Notes under the pieces: model-generated | The model's input: the letters and a program-made list of their open reading frames with translations, nothing else | The model's database searches: none | What the model was told of the DNA's origin: nothing | Position numbers and translations under genes: made by a program | In this document: positions 34,986 to 44,007 of the stretch, piece after piece | Layout of the letters: each line of letters begins with the position of its first letter | How positions within the stretch are numbered: position 1 is the stretch's first letter | Assembly (NCBI RefSeq): GCF_030812835.1 | Contig: NZ_JAUSTM010000006.1 | Span: forward strand, 55,408-119,407 | Source: Streptococcus moroccensis | GTDB taxonomy: Bacteria; Bacillota; Bacilli; Lactobacillales; Streptococcaceae | Direction of reading: 5' to 3' | DNA: 64,000 nt

Positions 34986-36005
34986 TTATGCCAAGGCTTC
35001 AATTTTTTGCTGAATACGGTCGACTTCGGCTCCAAATTGGTAGTCCCAGTCTTCTTTTAGAACCGTCAGCATGTCCTGATAAGCTTTGATGGCATTGGCC
35101 TTGTCGCCAAGTCTCAGGTAACACTGGGCCATAGCATAATGATAGTCCGTGTAGCGTGGTTTTTCTTGTGTCTCAAAGGCTGCTCGCCAAATCGGAATGG
35201 CTTCTTCGTAACATTCATGCTGGGAAAGGCTATTGGCGACAGAGAAAAGGACACGCCAATCATCAGGATACCGCGCAGCTAAATCTAAATACTGCGTTTT
35301 GACTGAGGAAAAACTGGTTTCTTTTTCCGTGATGAGAATGCTGTAATAGTCATTGAGACGGTCAGGATTTTTCTGATACGATTCCTCTAAGTAATCTTTG
35401 GCTTCATTTAAACGACCATCTTCAATCAAGTTGTCTAGCAAAAAGGCATAGACGCGTTTGTTTTCAGGGGCAATCCGTAAGGTTTTCTGGTAGTAATCGA
35501 TCAACTCATGGTGATTTTTAGTGTCCCAATCGTAGAGAGCACCGCGTGACGCATTGTTAATGATGGTCAGGTCAGCTTTAGAATTCGGGGAGAGTTCCAG
35601 AGCTTTCTTAGCATAGATACTGGCTTTTTGCGCCAATCCTTCAGACTGCTTGAAATACAAATAGCCCAGAGTCGATGTGGCGTCATAATGGCTGGAATCG
35701 TCTCGAATCTCATCTAACAAAAATTTTTCAAACTCAGCAAATTCACTATTGGTCAGGCAGGTTTCGCTTGCAATCCGACTGTCAATGCGGGCATACATTT
35801 TTTCCTTGGTGTAGCCAAAGAGGGAGTCGATGCTGACACCAAATAGCGTCGCCAGGTCTGGCAAAAGGCTGATGTCTGGCTGGCTAAACTGGGTTTCCCA
35901 CTTGGAAACGGCTTGATTGGAAATGCCTAATCTCTCAGCTAATTGCGATTGACTGAGCCCAGCCTTTAAACGTAGTTCTTTAATCGTATCTCCAATGGTT
36001 TTCAT
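34986..36005 (-). CDS. Xre-family regulator with TPR domain
   Basis: 339 aa. The helix-turn-helix is at residues 5-60 (LRLKAGLSQSQLAERLGISNQAVSKWE). The rest is helical with tetratricopeptide-like repeats, for example YAKKALELSP, YQKTLRIAPENKR and CYLRLGDKANAIKAYQ. Start: the ATG at 36005 has GGAGG 6 bases upstream, and the frame's further upstream ATG has none. The layout resembles peptide-responsive Rgg/PlcR-type regulators, though the repeats here are longer and no peptide gene was found beside it. The target is unknown. Confidence 0.83.
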   Translation of the reverse strand: MKTIGDTIKELRLKAGLSQSQLAERLGISNQAVSKWETQFSQPDISLLPDLATLFGVSIDSLFGYTKEKMYARIDSRIASETCLTNSEFAEFEKFLLDEIRDDSSHYDATSTLGYLYFKQSEGLAQKASIYAKKALELSPNSKADLTIINNASRGALYDWDTKNHHELIDYYQKTLRIAPENKRVYAFLLDNLIEDGRLNEAKDYLEESYQKNPDRLNDYYSILITEKETSFSSVKTQYLDLAARYPDDWRVLFSVANSLSQHECYEEAIPIWRAAFETQEKPRYTDYHYAMAQCYLRLGDKANAIKAYQDMLTVLKEDWDYQFGAEVDRIQQKIEALA

Positions 36006-36228
36006 AGAAGACCTCCTTGTCATGATGGTCAAGTGCACTTGCTGACTTTATTATAGCCCTTTGGGCATCAATCAACAATAGGAAATTAGTTGAGTTTCCT
36101 ATGCTTTTAGTTGATATGAGGTCAGAAATGAGCATTTTCTTAATATTTTCTAAAAAAATAGCAAATATCGTAGAAATTTTCAGAACATTGTGATACAATG
36201 GTCAAAATTTACTTTTTGGAGGTAGCGA

Positions 36229-37320
36229 ATGGCTATTTATAACTTTTCTGCAGGCCCTGCGGTCTTGCCCAAGGAAGTGTTGACAAAAGCGCAATCTGAA
36301 TTCTTAGATTATGCCGGCACTGGCATGAGTGTTATGGAGCTGTCGCATCGATCCAAACCTTTTGAAGAGATCATTCAGCAAGCAGAAAGCCTCCTCAGAG
36401 AGCTCATGCATATTCCAGATAACTACAAGGTCCTCTTTTTACAAGGTGGCGCGTCCACTCAGTTTAGCATGTTGCCCCTTAACTTAGCGCCAGGCAAGAA
36501 AGCTTATTATGTCGTGGCAGGTTCGTGGGGTAAAAAAGCCTATACGGAAGCGATTAAGTTGTCTAAAACGATCGCTTTTGAGCCGATTTTATTGGCATCA
36601 TCTGAAGACAGCAACTTTGATCATATTCCAAGTTTTGAGGCGTCAGCCATTGATTCTGATGCAGCCTATGTGCACATCACGACCAATAATACCATTGAAG
36701 GCACAGCTGTTTATGACCTGCCAGATACCAATGGCGTGCCCCTAGTAGCCGATATGAGTTCTAATATTTTGGCCTTTGACTATCAGGTGTCTGATTTTGG
36801 CTTAATCTATGCTGGAGCTCAGAAGAATATTGGCCCTGCCGGTGTGACCTTGGTCGTGGTCCGTGAGGACCTCTTAAACGACAGTCCTGTTTTGTCTTCG
36901 ATGTTAGATTACCGGATTCAGGCTGACAATGGCTCTCTCTACAATACCCCGCCAACCTACGGAATTTACATGGCAAAACTCGTCTTTGAGTGGGTCAAAT
37001 CCCTCGGTGGTGTTGCTGGTATGGAAGCTAAAAACCGTGAAAAATCAGGCTTGCTCTATGACTTTATCGAACAGTCGGATTTCTACAGCAGTCCTGTTAA
37101 AGACGTGAAAGATCGCTCGCTCTGCAACATCCCATTTGTCTCTCCAAGCGATGAATTGGACGCTCTCTTTAACAAGGAAGCTGATGCAGCAGGCTTTAAA
37201 AACATCAAAGGTCACCGTTCTGTTGGTGGGATGCGAGCGAGTCTTTATAATGCCTTCCCGCTAGAAGGTGTTGAAGCCTTGATTGCCTTTATGGCAGATT
37301 TTGAAGCTAAACATAAATAG
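36229..37320 (+). CDS. serC: Phosphoserine aminotransferase
   Basis: PLP enzyme of 363 aa that converts 3-phosphohydroxypyruvate and glutamate to phosphoserine. It opens with [11 protein letters not shown]. The PLP lysine is in [12 protein letters not shown] (near residue 198), and the [17 protein letters not shown] end matches the family. A TTTGGAGG ribosome site and an extended -10 (TGATACAAT, 36190-36198) precede it. It forms an operon with the dehydrogenase gene 9 bases downstream; serB is not in the window. Confidence 0.96.
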   Translation: MAIYNFSAGPAVLPKEVLTKAQSEFLDYAGTGMSVMELSHRSKPFEEIIQQAESLLRELMHIPDNYKVLFLQGGASTQFSMLPLNLAPGKKAYYVVAGSWGKKAYTEAIKLSKTIAFEPILLASSEDSNFDHIPSFEASAIDSDAAYVHITTNNTIEGTAVYDLPDTNGVPLVADMSSNILAFDYQVSDFGLIYAGAQKNIGPAGVTLVVVREDLLNDSPVLSSMLDYRIQADNGSLYNTPPTYGIYMAKLVFEWVKSLGGVAGMEAKNREKSGLLYDFIEQSDFYSSPVKDVKDRSLCNIPFVSPSDELDALFNKEADAAGFKNIKGHRSVGGMRASLYNAFPLEGVEALIAFMADFEAKHK

Positions 37321-37329
37321 GAGAAAACC

Positions 37330-38511
37330 ATGGTATTTAGCGTAAAAACCTTTAATAACATTAACAAGATTGGCTTAGCTGAATTAGGCAATGGCATCCA
37401 AATTGATGGGGACAAGTCTGATAATCCTGATGCCTATATCCTTCGTAGTGAAAGCCTTCATGGCAAAGCCTTCCCTGAAAACCTGAAAGCCATTGCTCGG
37501 GCAGGTGCAGGAACCAACAATATCCCCATCGATGAGGCTACAGCAGCAGGTATCGTTGTCTTCAACACGCCTGGGGCTAATGCCAATGCCGTTAAAGAAG
37601 CCGTTATCACTTCGCTCTTGCTTTCAGCGCGTGATTATTTTTCAGCGACCAACTGGACCAACACCCTAAAAGGGGCTGATGTGCCGAAGCAAATCGAAGC
37701 TGGAAAAAGCCAGTTTGCAGGAACTGAAATCTCTGGCAAAACCCTCGGAGTTATCGGTCTTGGTGCCATTGGTGCTCGAATTGCTAACGACGCCCGTCGT
37801 TTAGGCATGAATGTTTTGGGTTATGACCCTTACGTGTCAATCGAGACCGCTTGGAGCATTTCAAGCCATGTCAAGCGGGTCAATGACCTCAAGGAAATCT
37901 TTAATCAGGCTGACTACATCACGGTCCATGTTCCTTTGAATGATGATACCAAAGAAACCTTTAACGAAGAAGCCTTTGCCCAAATGAAAAAAGGCGTGAC
38001 TCTGGTCAACTTTGCTCGGGACGAACTGGTTAACCACAAGGCGCTCTTTGCAGCCTTGGAGGCCGATGTGGTCAAACGCTACATCACGGACTTTGGTACC
38101 GAAGATCTCCTTCATCAAGACAAGATCACTGTCTTTCCGCACGTCGGAGGCTCGACCGAAGAAGCTGAGTTAAACTGTGCCATCATGGCCAGCCAAACCG
38201 TTCGCCAATTCTTAGAAACTGGTGAAATTACCAACTCAGTTAACTTCCCTAACATGCACCAGGTGCAGGATGCGCCTTACCGCATCACCTTGATCAATAA
38301 AAACGTGCCTAATATCGTGGCTAAGATTTCAACAGCTGTTTCTGACTTGGATATCAATATCGACAACATCCTCAACCGCTCACGCGGGGATTATGCCTAT
38401 ACGCTTCTTGATTTAGATGAAAGCAACAAGGACAAAGTCGATTCCTTGGTACAAGCTTTTGAAGATAACCAAGATATCATCCGTGTGCGGTTGATTGAGC
38501 TAAAAAAATAG
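37330..38511 (+). CDS. serA: D-3-phosphoglycerate dehydrogenase
   Basis: NAD-dependent first enzyme of serine synthesis, 393 aa. ARAGAGTNNIP, the dinucleotide motif LGVIGLGAIGARIANDA (about residues 138-154), VNFARDELV and FPHVGGSTEEAE (catalytic His) are all visible. A C-terminal ACT domain of about 75 residues (YRITLINKNVPNIVAKI...) suggests allosteric control. It is the second gene of serCA. Confidence 0.94.
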   Translation: MVFSVKTFNNINKIGLAELGNGIQIDGDKSDNPDAYILRSESLHGKAFPENLKAIARAGAGTNNIPIDEATAAGIVVFNTPGANANAVKEAVITSLLLSARDYFSATNWTNTLKGADVPKQIEAGKSQFAGTEISGKTLGVIGLGAIGARIANDARRLGMNVLGYDPYVSIETAWSISSHVKRVNDLKEIFNQADYITVHVPLNDDTKETFNEEAFAQMKKGVTLVNFARDELVNHKALFAALEADVVKRYITDFGTEDLLHQDKITVFPHVGGSTEEAELNCAIMASQTVRQFLETGEITNSVNFPNMHQVQDAPYRITLINKNVPNIVAKISTAVSDLDINIDNILNRSRGDYAYTLLDLDESNKDKVDSLVQAFEDNQDIIRVRLIELKK

Positions 38512-38564
38512 ATGCTGCCACTTTGAAACCAATCGTTATCAAAAGTAGTAAAGTCAATAAATAA

Positions 38565-38609
38565 GGATTCAGAATAACTCTACGAAAAGAGTTGTTCTGA
38601 ATCCTTTTT
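38565..38609. terminator. Terminator after serCA
   Basis: GGATTCAGAATAACTCT / AGAGTTGTTCTGAATCC, a 17-base stem with one wobble, then TTTTT. Confidence 0.9.
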
Positions 38610-38674
38610 CTGTATTTCAAAAAGGTCTCTAATCAACTACACGATGTTGATTGGGGACCTAATTGGGAAGTAGA

Positions 38675-39448
38675 TCATTTTCCTAGGACGTAGCCACCAT
38701 CAACTGGAATGCTAACACCTGTAATGGTTTTAGCTTTGTCAGAACATAGCCAAACAACAGCAGCCGCTTGGTCTTCAGGATCAGCTAAAGCGCCCATTGG
38801 AATCGTTTTGACCAATTCCCTTTCAAAGGCTTCACCGCCGTTTTGCTCAATAGCGTTGTCCATCATAGCAGTTCGGGTGCTACCTGGACAAAGGGCATTG
38901 ACACGGATGTTGCGGTGTCCGTAATCATAGGCGGTGCTCTTGGTTAACCCAACCACTGCAAATTTAGCGGTGTTATAAGGACTATTTTGAGCAACTGCGA
39001 TGAGGCCAGCACCAGAAGAAGTATTGACAATGGCGCCACCACCTGTTTTTTCCATAGTAGCGATCTCATGTTTTAAACAGTAAAAGACACCGTAAACATT
39101 GACTTGCATGACCAAATCCCAGGTCTTACTGTCTTGTTCTGTAATCGGAGCGAACTTACCATTAGCACCCGCATTATTAAAGGCAAAGTCTAACTGACCA
39201 AATTGCTCTAAGGTCGCATCAACTAGCCCCTTAACCTGCTCTTCATTGGTCACATCACATGGAAAGAAGGCTGCCTCTCCACCGAATTCACGAATGAGTC
39301 GGACTGTTTCTTCACCATCTTTGACGCTAATATCTGAGACCATGACTTTGGCCCCTTCTTTAGCAAATTCGATAGCTGTTGACCGACCGATGCCAAGGCC
39401 ACCACCAGTGACTAAACCTGCTTTATCCTTCATTAATAACGACATCAT
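38675..39448 (-). CDS. SDR-family NAD(P)-dependent oxidoreductase
   Basis: Classical short-chain dehydrogenase of 257 aa. The motif VTGGGLGIGRS (about residues 13-23), DVTNEEQV, NNAGANGKF, catalytic Ser in NTSSGAG, Y-x3-K in YNTAK, and the C-terminal TGVSIPVDGGYVLGK are typical of glucose 1-dehydrogenase or 3-oxoacyl-ACP reductase-like members. Two ATGs (39448, 39445) lie 4 and 7 bases after GGAGG. It is divergent from a TetR regulator with palindromic operators between, so it is probably that regulator's target. Confidence 0.88.
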   Translation of the reverse strand: MMSLLMKDKAGLVTGGGLGIGRSTAIEFAKEGAKVMVSDISVKDGEETVRLIREFGGEAAFFPCDVTNEEQVKGLVDATLEQFGQLDFAFNNAGANGKFAPITEQDSKTWDLVMQVNVYGVFYCLKHEIATMEKTGGGAIVNTSSGAGLIAVAQNSPYNTAKFAVVGLTKSTAYDYGHRNIRVNALCPGSTRTAMMDNAIEQNGGEAFERELVKTIPMGALADPEDQAAAVVWLCSDKAKTITGVSIPVDGGYVLGK

Positions 39449-39528
39449 TGTACCTCCGTAAAGTAAGTTTTATTTTATGTCATTTTAAAATAAAAGCGCC
39501 TTAATGCCAATAGCAATACATCATTTAG

Positions 39529-39555
39529 TGTTAGTTATCTAACATGGTGTATAAT
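39529..39555 (+). promoter_or_regulatory. TetR-type operator and -10 element
   Basis: The palindrome TGTTAG-TTAT-CTAACA (39529-39544) lies just upstream of TATAAT (39550-39555), which serves the TetR gene. A second inverted repeat (TTTTATTTT / AAAATAAAA, about 39468-39495) lies closer to the SDR gene. Confidence 0.62.
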
Positions 39556-39600
39556 TAGTGTAAGGTATTTATCAATTTATCCATTTTAAAGGAGATGTTT

Positions 39601-40191
39601 ATGAACACTGAAGACCTTCGCTATCTTAAAACAGAACAACTGATTCAGCAGGTTTTTCTGGATTCAGTAAATGCTGTTGGTTTTGATAAAGTAACCGTGA
39701 CTAGTCTTTGTCAAAAAGCTCAAATAAGCCGTTTTACCTTTTATGCTCACTATGACGACAAATTTCAATTGCAGGAAAAATTGTTTCAAAAGCTTGAGGA
39801 GAAGTTTAAAGACAGTATCAATGCAGAGGTGTTAAATCGAGCGCGTGGTGGAGATTTTTTGAGTTCCGTTGAACGCTTTATCATGGATGTCGTCCAAAAT
39901 AAGACGATCATCAAAACAATGTTTAATTGCAATAAGACGGAGATGAGTCGATTATTAGCCTATCATTATATTGACGAACCGACAGCAATTTTAGTGCCGA
40001 ATTATTATAAGAAAATAGCGCAAACAGATACGATTAGGCGGAGTCGGCTTTATTTGGTTGCGGGCTTAGTCAGTTTTATCGAAGATGTGGTTAATAGTGA
40101 CAATATTGACTCTCTAGAGACCTTGATAGCGCAATATTATCACTTAAGTAACGAAGCGGGGAAATATTTTAATCAGCAACTTTTAAAGTAG
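39601..40191 (+). CDS. TetR-family transcriptional regulator
   Basis: 196 aa. The helix-turn-helix is in the first 50 residues (FDKVTVTSLCQKAQISRFTFYAHYDDKFQL), followed by a helical ligand domain. The ATG at 39601 has AAGGAG 6 bases upstream; the ATG at 39595 touches that site and is not usable. It is divergent from the SDR gene. A terminator is not evident; the next gene is convergent. Confidence 0.87.
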   Translation: MNTEDLRYLKTEQLIQQVFLDSVNAVGFDKVTVTSLCQKAQISRFTFYAHYDDKFQLQEKLFQKLEEKFKDSINAEVLNRARGGDFLSSVERFIMDVVQNKTIIKTMFNCNKTEMSRLLAYHYIDEPTAILVPNYYKKIAQTDTIRRSRLYLVAGLVSFIEDVVNSDNIDSLETLIAQYYHLSNEAGKYFNQQLLK

Positions 40192-40321
40192 AAAATGGAA
40201 GATGAGTCGTAAAAGCCGATTGCTCATAAACAGCAGTTCTTGATCTTACCGAAATAAAAATCCAAGCAGGACTAAGGACGGAGCCTCACCTTACTAGGTT
40301 TTTATGTGACAATCAACTGAT

Positions 40322-40984
40322 TTAATACGGAAAATCGTTTTGCTCCTCAAGAATGGTGAGGAGCTTTTGCTTGTTGATTAGAAAAATTCGTTGCCCAGAT
40401 TTTTTAAGAATGCCTTGGCTACAAAGGACTTTAACCAATTTTGCAACAGTGACTGGATGAATGGACAAATAATCAGCGATTTCCTGATATTTAAAGAAGG
40501 GTGGCAAAGCTAGCCGGCCGTTGTCAAGCTGCGTTTGTTCTAGGACAAAGCGGCTAAACCGCAAGGTAACAGGCTCTTCCACTAAACTCTTAAAGTGTTG
40601 AATCAGCTGAATATTATTTTCAACAAGCGTCTCTGCAACTAGGCTTAAGAATAGAGTATCCGTCAATAAGGTTTTAAAGGCCGTTTGGCTCAATCGGTAA
40701 ACCTCCACAGGGGTACGTGCCTGGATGGTAAAGGAAGACCAAATGACTGTACTGCTATGGGATTCTTGAAATAAAAACGGGGCAAAACCGATGATGCGGA
40801 GACCACTATAATAGGCATAGACCTTTTCGGCCCCTTTCGGAGATTGGGTTAATAAAGCACAGGTGCCCTTACTCAGGATATAGATATCCTCAGAATGCCC
40901 CTTGTCATCAGATGTGGTGATGTTTTGACCTGCTTGAAAGCTTAGGTGGCTTCCTAAATGAAAATACTGGCTTAAAGTTTTCAT
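40322..40984 (-). CDS. Crp/Fnr-family transcriptional regulator
   Basis: 220 aa from the ATG at 40984 (AGAGG 5 bases upstream). An N-terminal cyclic-nucleotide-like beta-barrel (SEDIYILSKGTCALL) is followed by the dimer helix and a C-terminal helix-turn-helix (YQEIADYLSIHPVTVAKLVKVLCSQGIL). Streptococci lack cAMP, and no Fe-S cysteine cluster is present, so the effector is unknown. It is divergent from a lipoprotein esterase gene, with two palindromes between. Confidence 0.83.
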   Translation of the reverse strand: MKTLSQYFHLGSHLSFQAGQNITTSDDKGHSEDIYILSKGTCALLTQSPKGAEKVYAYYSGLRIIGFAPFLFQESHSSTVIWSSFTIQARTPVEVYRLSQTAFKTLLTDTLFLSLVAETLVENNIQLIQHFKSLVEEPVTLRFSRFVLEQTQLDNGRLALPPFFKYQEIADYLSIHPVTVAKLVKVLCSQGILKKSGQRIFLINKQKLLTILEEQNDFPY

Positions 40985-41000
40985 AAACACCTCTGAAAAT

Positions 41001-41042
41001 TAGTCTGGACTATATTTTTTTCTTTTAGTTTACCCTAAACTA
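41001..41042. promoter_or_regulatory. Two palindromes in a divergent promoter region
   Basis: TAGTC-TG-GACTA (41001-41012) and TAGTTTA-CCC-TAAACTA (41026-41042) lie between the Crp-type gene and the esterase gene. They are candidate sites for the Crp-family protein. Confidence 0.55.
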
Positions 41043-41073
41043 GTCTTATCAACAAGAAATTGAGGTCTATTTT

Positions 41074-42081
41074 ATGAAAAAAATTCTTTTAACCCTAACG
41101 GCGTCAGCTATGGTTTTAACACTGGCTGCCTGCTCAACCACATCTGAAACAAGCACGCCTTCATCAGAAACCACCACATCCACCAGTGCAGAAAATACAT
41201 CGACGACAGACACGCTCGTTGGGGTGGTTAACAATGTCCTAGCAGAAGATGAGGACGCGTTGATCAGTGCGACCGCATCACAATTTACGCAAGTTGACTA
41301 CACAGACGAAGAAACGGGTCTGACCATTACTTATAATGTTTACTTACCGGAAAATTATGATGAGTCTAAAGCATACCCAACAGTGGTCTTTATTGGCGAT
41401 AGCAGTACCACTGGGGATGATGCGACAGTTTCCCTGACGCAAGGGCTGGGTGCAAATGTCTGGGCTTGCGAAGAGTGGCAATCCGTCAATGAATCCATTG
41501 TTTTGGTACCAACCTACCCTGAAACCATATTGGATGACCATGGCAGTTACACAACGACGGAATATGTGGAATTGACTAAACGCTTTATCGACTATGCTAG
41601 CCAAGAGTACGCAGTTGACACTAACCGTATTTACGGGACAGGTCAATCGATGGGTGCGATGACAACCCTTATCTTGGCCAGTCAATATCCGGACCTTTAT
41701 GCAGGCGTAATGATTGTTGATGGGCAATGGGATATCAGCACCCTTTCAGGACTTGAAGGCCAAAACATCGTTTACTTCGCTGCTGAAGATGACGAAAATG
41801 CTTGGGCTGGTTTGCAAGAAGTGATGGCCATGTATGATGAAGACGGGGAAGCTTATACTTATGCCCAGTGGGACGGGACTTGGACCCCAGACCAATTGAG
41901 CGCAGCAACAGAAGAGTTGATTGCCAATGACACCAATGCTTACTTTATTTCATGGGCATCTGGCACAATTGATATCAGTGATTCTAACTTCCAAGGAAGC
42001 TCCGCCTACCACATGGCTAGCTTTGACTATGCCTATCGCTCAATTGCCATGATGGAATGGCTTTTCCAACAAAGCAAGTAG
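41074..42081 (+). CDS. Lipoprotein esterase/peptidase-like alpha/beta hydrolase
   Basis: 335 aa secreted lipoprotein. The signal peptide has a LAAC lipobox with Cys20, followed by a Ser/Thr-rich linker (residues 21-48). The hydrolase domain has LTITYNVYLPENYDESKAYP, the nucleophile motif GTGQSMGAMTT, and DGQWD. It is typical of predicted peptidase/phospholipase-like surface esterases. It would act outside the membrane. It is probably controlled by the divergent Crp-type regulator. The frame shows no late catalytic His in a standard motif beyond SSAYHMASFDYAYR, which probably supplies it. Confidence 0.83.
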   Translation: MKKILLTLTASAMVLTLAACSTTSETSTPSSETTTSTSAENTSTTDTLVGVVNNVLAEDEDALISATASQFTQVDYTDEETGLTITYNVYLPENYDESKAYPTVVFIGDSSTTGDDATVSLTQGLGANVWACEEWQSVNESIVLVPTYPETILDDHGSYTTTEYVELTKRFIDYASQEYAVDTNRIYGTGQSMGAMTTLILASQYPDLYAGVMIVDGQWDISTLSGLEGQNIVYFAAEDDENAWAGLQEVMAMYDEDGEAYTYAQWDGTWTPDQLSAATEELIANDTNAYFISWASGTIDISDSNFQGSSAYHMASFDYAYRSIAMMEWLFQQSK

Positions 42082-42107
42082 AAAGACTCAGTCACACAAT
42101 GTCATAG

Positions 42108-42130
42108 AAAGCCCAGCTTCGTCTGGCTTT
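42108..42130 (+). terminator. Terminator-like hairpin after the esterase gene
   Basis: AAAGCC-C-AG / CTGGCTTT with one bulge, then TT. It resembles the hairpin at 42405. Confidence 0.6.
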
Positions 42131-42158
42131 TCCCAGATTGAAGACAAAGTCTCTTTTT

Positions 42159-42294
42159 AAACTTTCCTTAGGTGATAACGGACGGTAGCGACTCCCTTCG
42201 GGATTCCAAACCTAAGTTTTGAGCCTAAGGTCTCAAAACTTCCGAGTGCCTGAAACGCAATAGTTTCAGGCACTTTTATCACAGCGGAAAGTTT
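42159..42294 (+). ncRNA. Branched structured element, possible ncRNA or repeat
   Basis: An outer stem AAACTTTCC (42159-42167) / GGAAAGTTT (42286-42294) continues in GTGATAA (42172-42178) / TTATCAC (42276-42282). It encloses three hairpins: a short one with a TTC or TTCG loop (42190-42206), AAGTTTTGAG / CTCAAAACTT (42214-42241) and AGTGCCTGAAAC / GTTTCAGGCACT (42245-42274). It lies in a 409-base gap without any gene, between two terminator-like hairpins. Strand and function are unknown. Confidence 0.55.
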
Positions 42295-42404
42295 CGATAA
42301 TTGCTAATTGCTCGCTTAGCTCGCAAAAAATCAACTCTTTAAATCCTTGCAAGAACTTCGTATTGTCCTTCTGACAGAAAACTAGGGTTTGTCTACGTCC
42401 TCAG

Positions 42405-42430
42405 AAAACCCAGCTTAGTCTGGGTTTTCT
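42405..42430 (+). terminator. Terminator-like hairpin before the GNAT gene
   Basis: AAAACCCAG / CTGGGTTTT followed by CTT. The loop sequence CTTAGT resembles that of the hairpin at 42108. Confidence 0.7.
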
Positions 42431-42490
42431 TGCGTCTCAGCCTTAAAAATAGTATCATAGAAGAATAGCAAATCAGAGGGAGACAAAAAG

Positions 42491-43042
42491 ATGGAAATCA
42501 GATTAGCACACCCTAATGAAGTCAATCGGATTGTGGAGATTTTTGATCAGGCGAGAGCTTTTTTGGCAGCATCTGGCAGTGACCAGTGGCAGGGCGAAGA
42601 TGGGTATCCCAATGCGGATAATGCCATCGAGGATATCCTAGCGGGCCATGGCTATGTTGGCCTGATTGAGGGTAAGATTGTCGCTTATGCAGCTGTTATT
42701 GACAGCGGTGATCCAGCCTATGAGAAGATTTACGATGGCAAATGGGCCCACAATAACCCGCGCTATACGGTTTTCCACCGGATTGCAGTAGCATCAGATT
42801 ATTCTGGACAACAGGTGGCCCAAACCTTCTTACAGGGCTTGATTGAAGGCCACAATGCCAGGGATTTTCGTTGCGATACCCATGAGAAAAATACCATCAT
42901 GCAGCACATCTTGACCAAGCTGGGCTATGTGTACTGTGGCAAGGTTCCCATTGATGGCGAACGCCTAGCCTATCAAAAGATCAAGGGCAAAAACGAAAGA
43001 GCCCTGGTGCAAAATGTCGGCGATTTCTATGAAGCCGATTAG
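42491..43042 (+). CDS. GNAT-family N-acetyltransferase
   Basis: 183 aa acetyl-CoA-dependent acetyltransferase. FHRIAVASDYSGQQVAQTF is the beta4/acetyl-CoA loop (a degenerate R/Q-x-x-G-x-A), and FRCDTHEKNTIMQHILTKLGYVYCGKV is the family C-terminal motif. The substrate is unknown. GAGGGAGA precedes the start. Its end overlaps the ogt start region by about 29 bases. Confidence 0.86.
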   Translation: MEIRLAHPNEVNRIVEIFDQARAFLAASGSDQWQGEDGYPNADNAIEDILAGHGYVGLIEGKIVAYAAVIDSGDPAYEKIYDGKWAHNNPRYTVFHRIAVASDYSGQQVAQTFLQGLIEGHNARDFRCDTHEKNTIMQHILTKLGYVYCGKVPIDGERLAYQKIKGKNERALVQNVGDFYEAD

Positions 43043-43568
43043 GCCAATCTATCGAACCGTTTTCACCTCTCCGCTAGGCCCCATGAGCCTGCTAGCTGAT
43101 GATGATGCCCTACTTGGCGCCTACTTTGTCGGCCAAAAGCATTTTGAAAAAGGCTTTAAGGAGACACCTGTCATCTCGACCATCAATCCTCCTCTATCCC
43201 AAGCACTTTCCTGGTTAGACGCGTATTTTAAAGGGGAAATGGCAGAGCTGCCAGCCTTAGCTCCGCTAGGCACACCTTTTCAAACCAGGGTTTGGGCGTT
43301 GCTTTCAGAGATTCCCAAGGGAGAGACCGTGACTTACGGTCAACTGGCTAGAAGCTTAAACTGCCAATCTGCGCAAGCCATAGGAGGAGCGGTAGGTCGC
43401 AATCCCCTGAGCCTTTTTATCCCCTGTCACCGGGTACTGGGAGCATCTGGCCAGCTGACAGGCTATGCCGGCGGCCTTGATAAGAAAATCTGGCTCCTAA
43501 ACCATGAGCAGGCGTGGTGCGATTCCCCGCTTTGCGATTTTACAACAGAAATGAGGACCTTATGTTAA
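43014..43568 (+). CDS. ogt: Methylated-DNA-protein cysteine S-methyltransferase
   Basis: DNA repair protein of 184 aa that accepts the methyl group from O6-methylguanine on the Cys in IPCHRVLG (near residue 141). The Arg finger region RSLNCQSAQAIGGAVGRNP is upstream. The start is either the ATG at 43014 or that at 43029 (MKPIRPIYRTVF, closer to relatives); neither has a strong ribosome site because both overlap the GNAT gene. Translation is probably coupled. It overlaps the next start by 7 bases. Confidence 0.92.
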   Translation: MSAISMKPIRPIYRTVFTSPLGPMSLLADDDALLGAYFVGQKHFEKGFKETPVISTINPPLSQALSWLDAYFKGEMAELPALAPLGTPFQTRVWALLSEIPKGETVTYGQLARSLNCQSAQAIGGAVGRNPLSLFIPCHRVLGASGQLTGYAGGLDKKIWLLNHEQAWCDSPLCDFTTEMRTLC

Positions 43569-43918
43569 CCATTTACGAATACCCAGTTTGCTCGACCTGC
43601 AAGAAGGCCAAAGCAGAATTAAAAACACTTGGTCTTGAAGTGGACACCATCAATATCAAGGAAACCCCACCGAGTAAGGTACAGCTGAAAGCTTGGCTAG
43701 ATTCAGGTGATTACCCGCTCAAATCCTTCTTTAACACCAGTGGTAACTCCTACAAGGCTCTTGGTCTCAAGGACAAGTTGCCGACCCTCTCTGAGGACGA
43801 AGCGCTCGACCTCTTGGCTGCAGACGGCATGTTAATCAAACGTCCTATCCTGGCAGATGGCGATAAGGTCCTTCAAATCGGCTACCGTAAGCCCTATGAA
43901 GAACTGGGATTAGCCTAA
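43562..43918 (+). CDS. ArsC/Spx-family thioredoxin-fold protein
   Basis: 118 aa. YEYPVCSTCKKAKAEL has the CxxC redox pair (C10, C13), and LKSFFNTSGNSYKALGLK with LIKRPIL is the arsenate reductase-like (YffB/Spx) layout. It starts inside the ogt stop region, so it is co-translated. True arsenate reductase or an Spx-type RNA-polymerase effector cannot be told apart here; the missing Arg-rich Spx features favour the YusI/ArsC-like group. Confidence 0.85.
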   Translation: MLTIYEYPVCSTCKKAKAELKTLGLEVDTINIKETPPSKVQLKAWLDSGDYPLKSFFNTSGNSYKALGLKDKLPTLSEDEALDLLAADGMLIKRPILADGDKVLQIGYRKPYEELGLA

Positions 43919-43956
43919 GTTGCATCGTCTTGTTACAGGGAACAGTAGCTTTTGTC

Positions 43957-44000
43957 ATATAAAAACCAATCCAGTATTGAACTTGGATTGGTTTTTATAT
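43957..44000. terminator. Bidirectional terminator
   Basis: ATATAAAAACCAATCCA / TGGATTGGTTTTTATAT, a 17-base perfect stem between the convergent arsC-like and gor genes. Confidence 0.92.
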
Positions 44001-44007
44001 GGTGTTT

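Noticed and set aside
42159..42294. Known riboswitch or T-box before the GNAT gene
   Set aside because: No T-box sequence or recognisable riboswitch core, and the element is about 200 bases from the gene; kept only as an unassigned structure.
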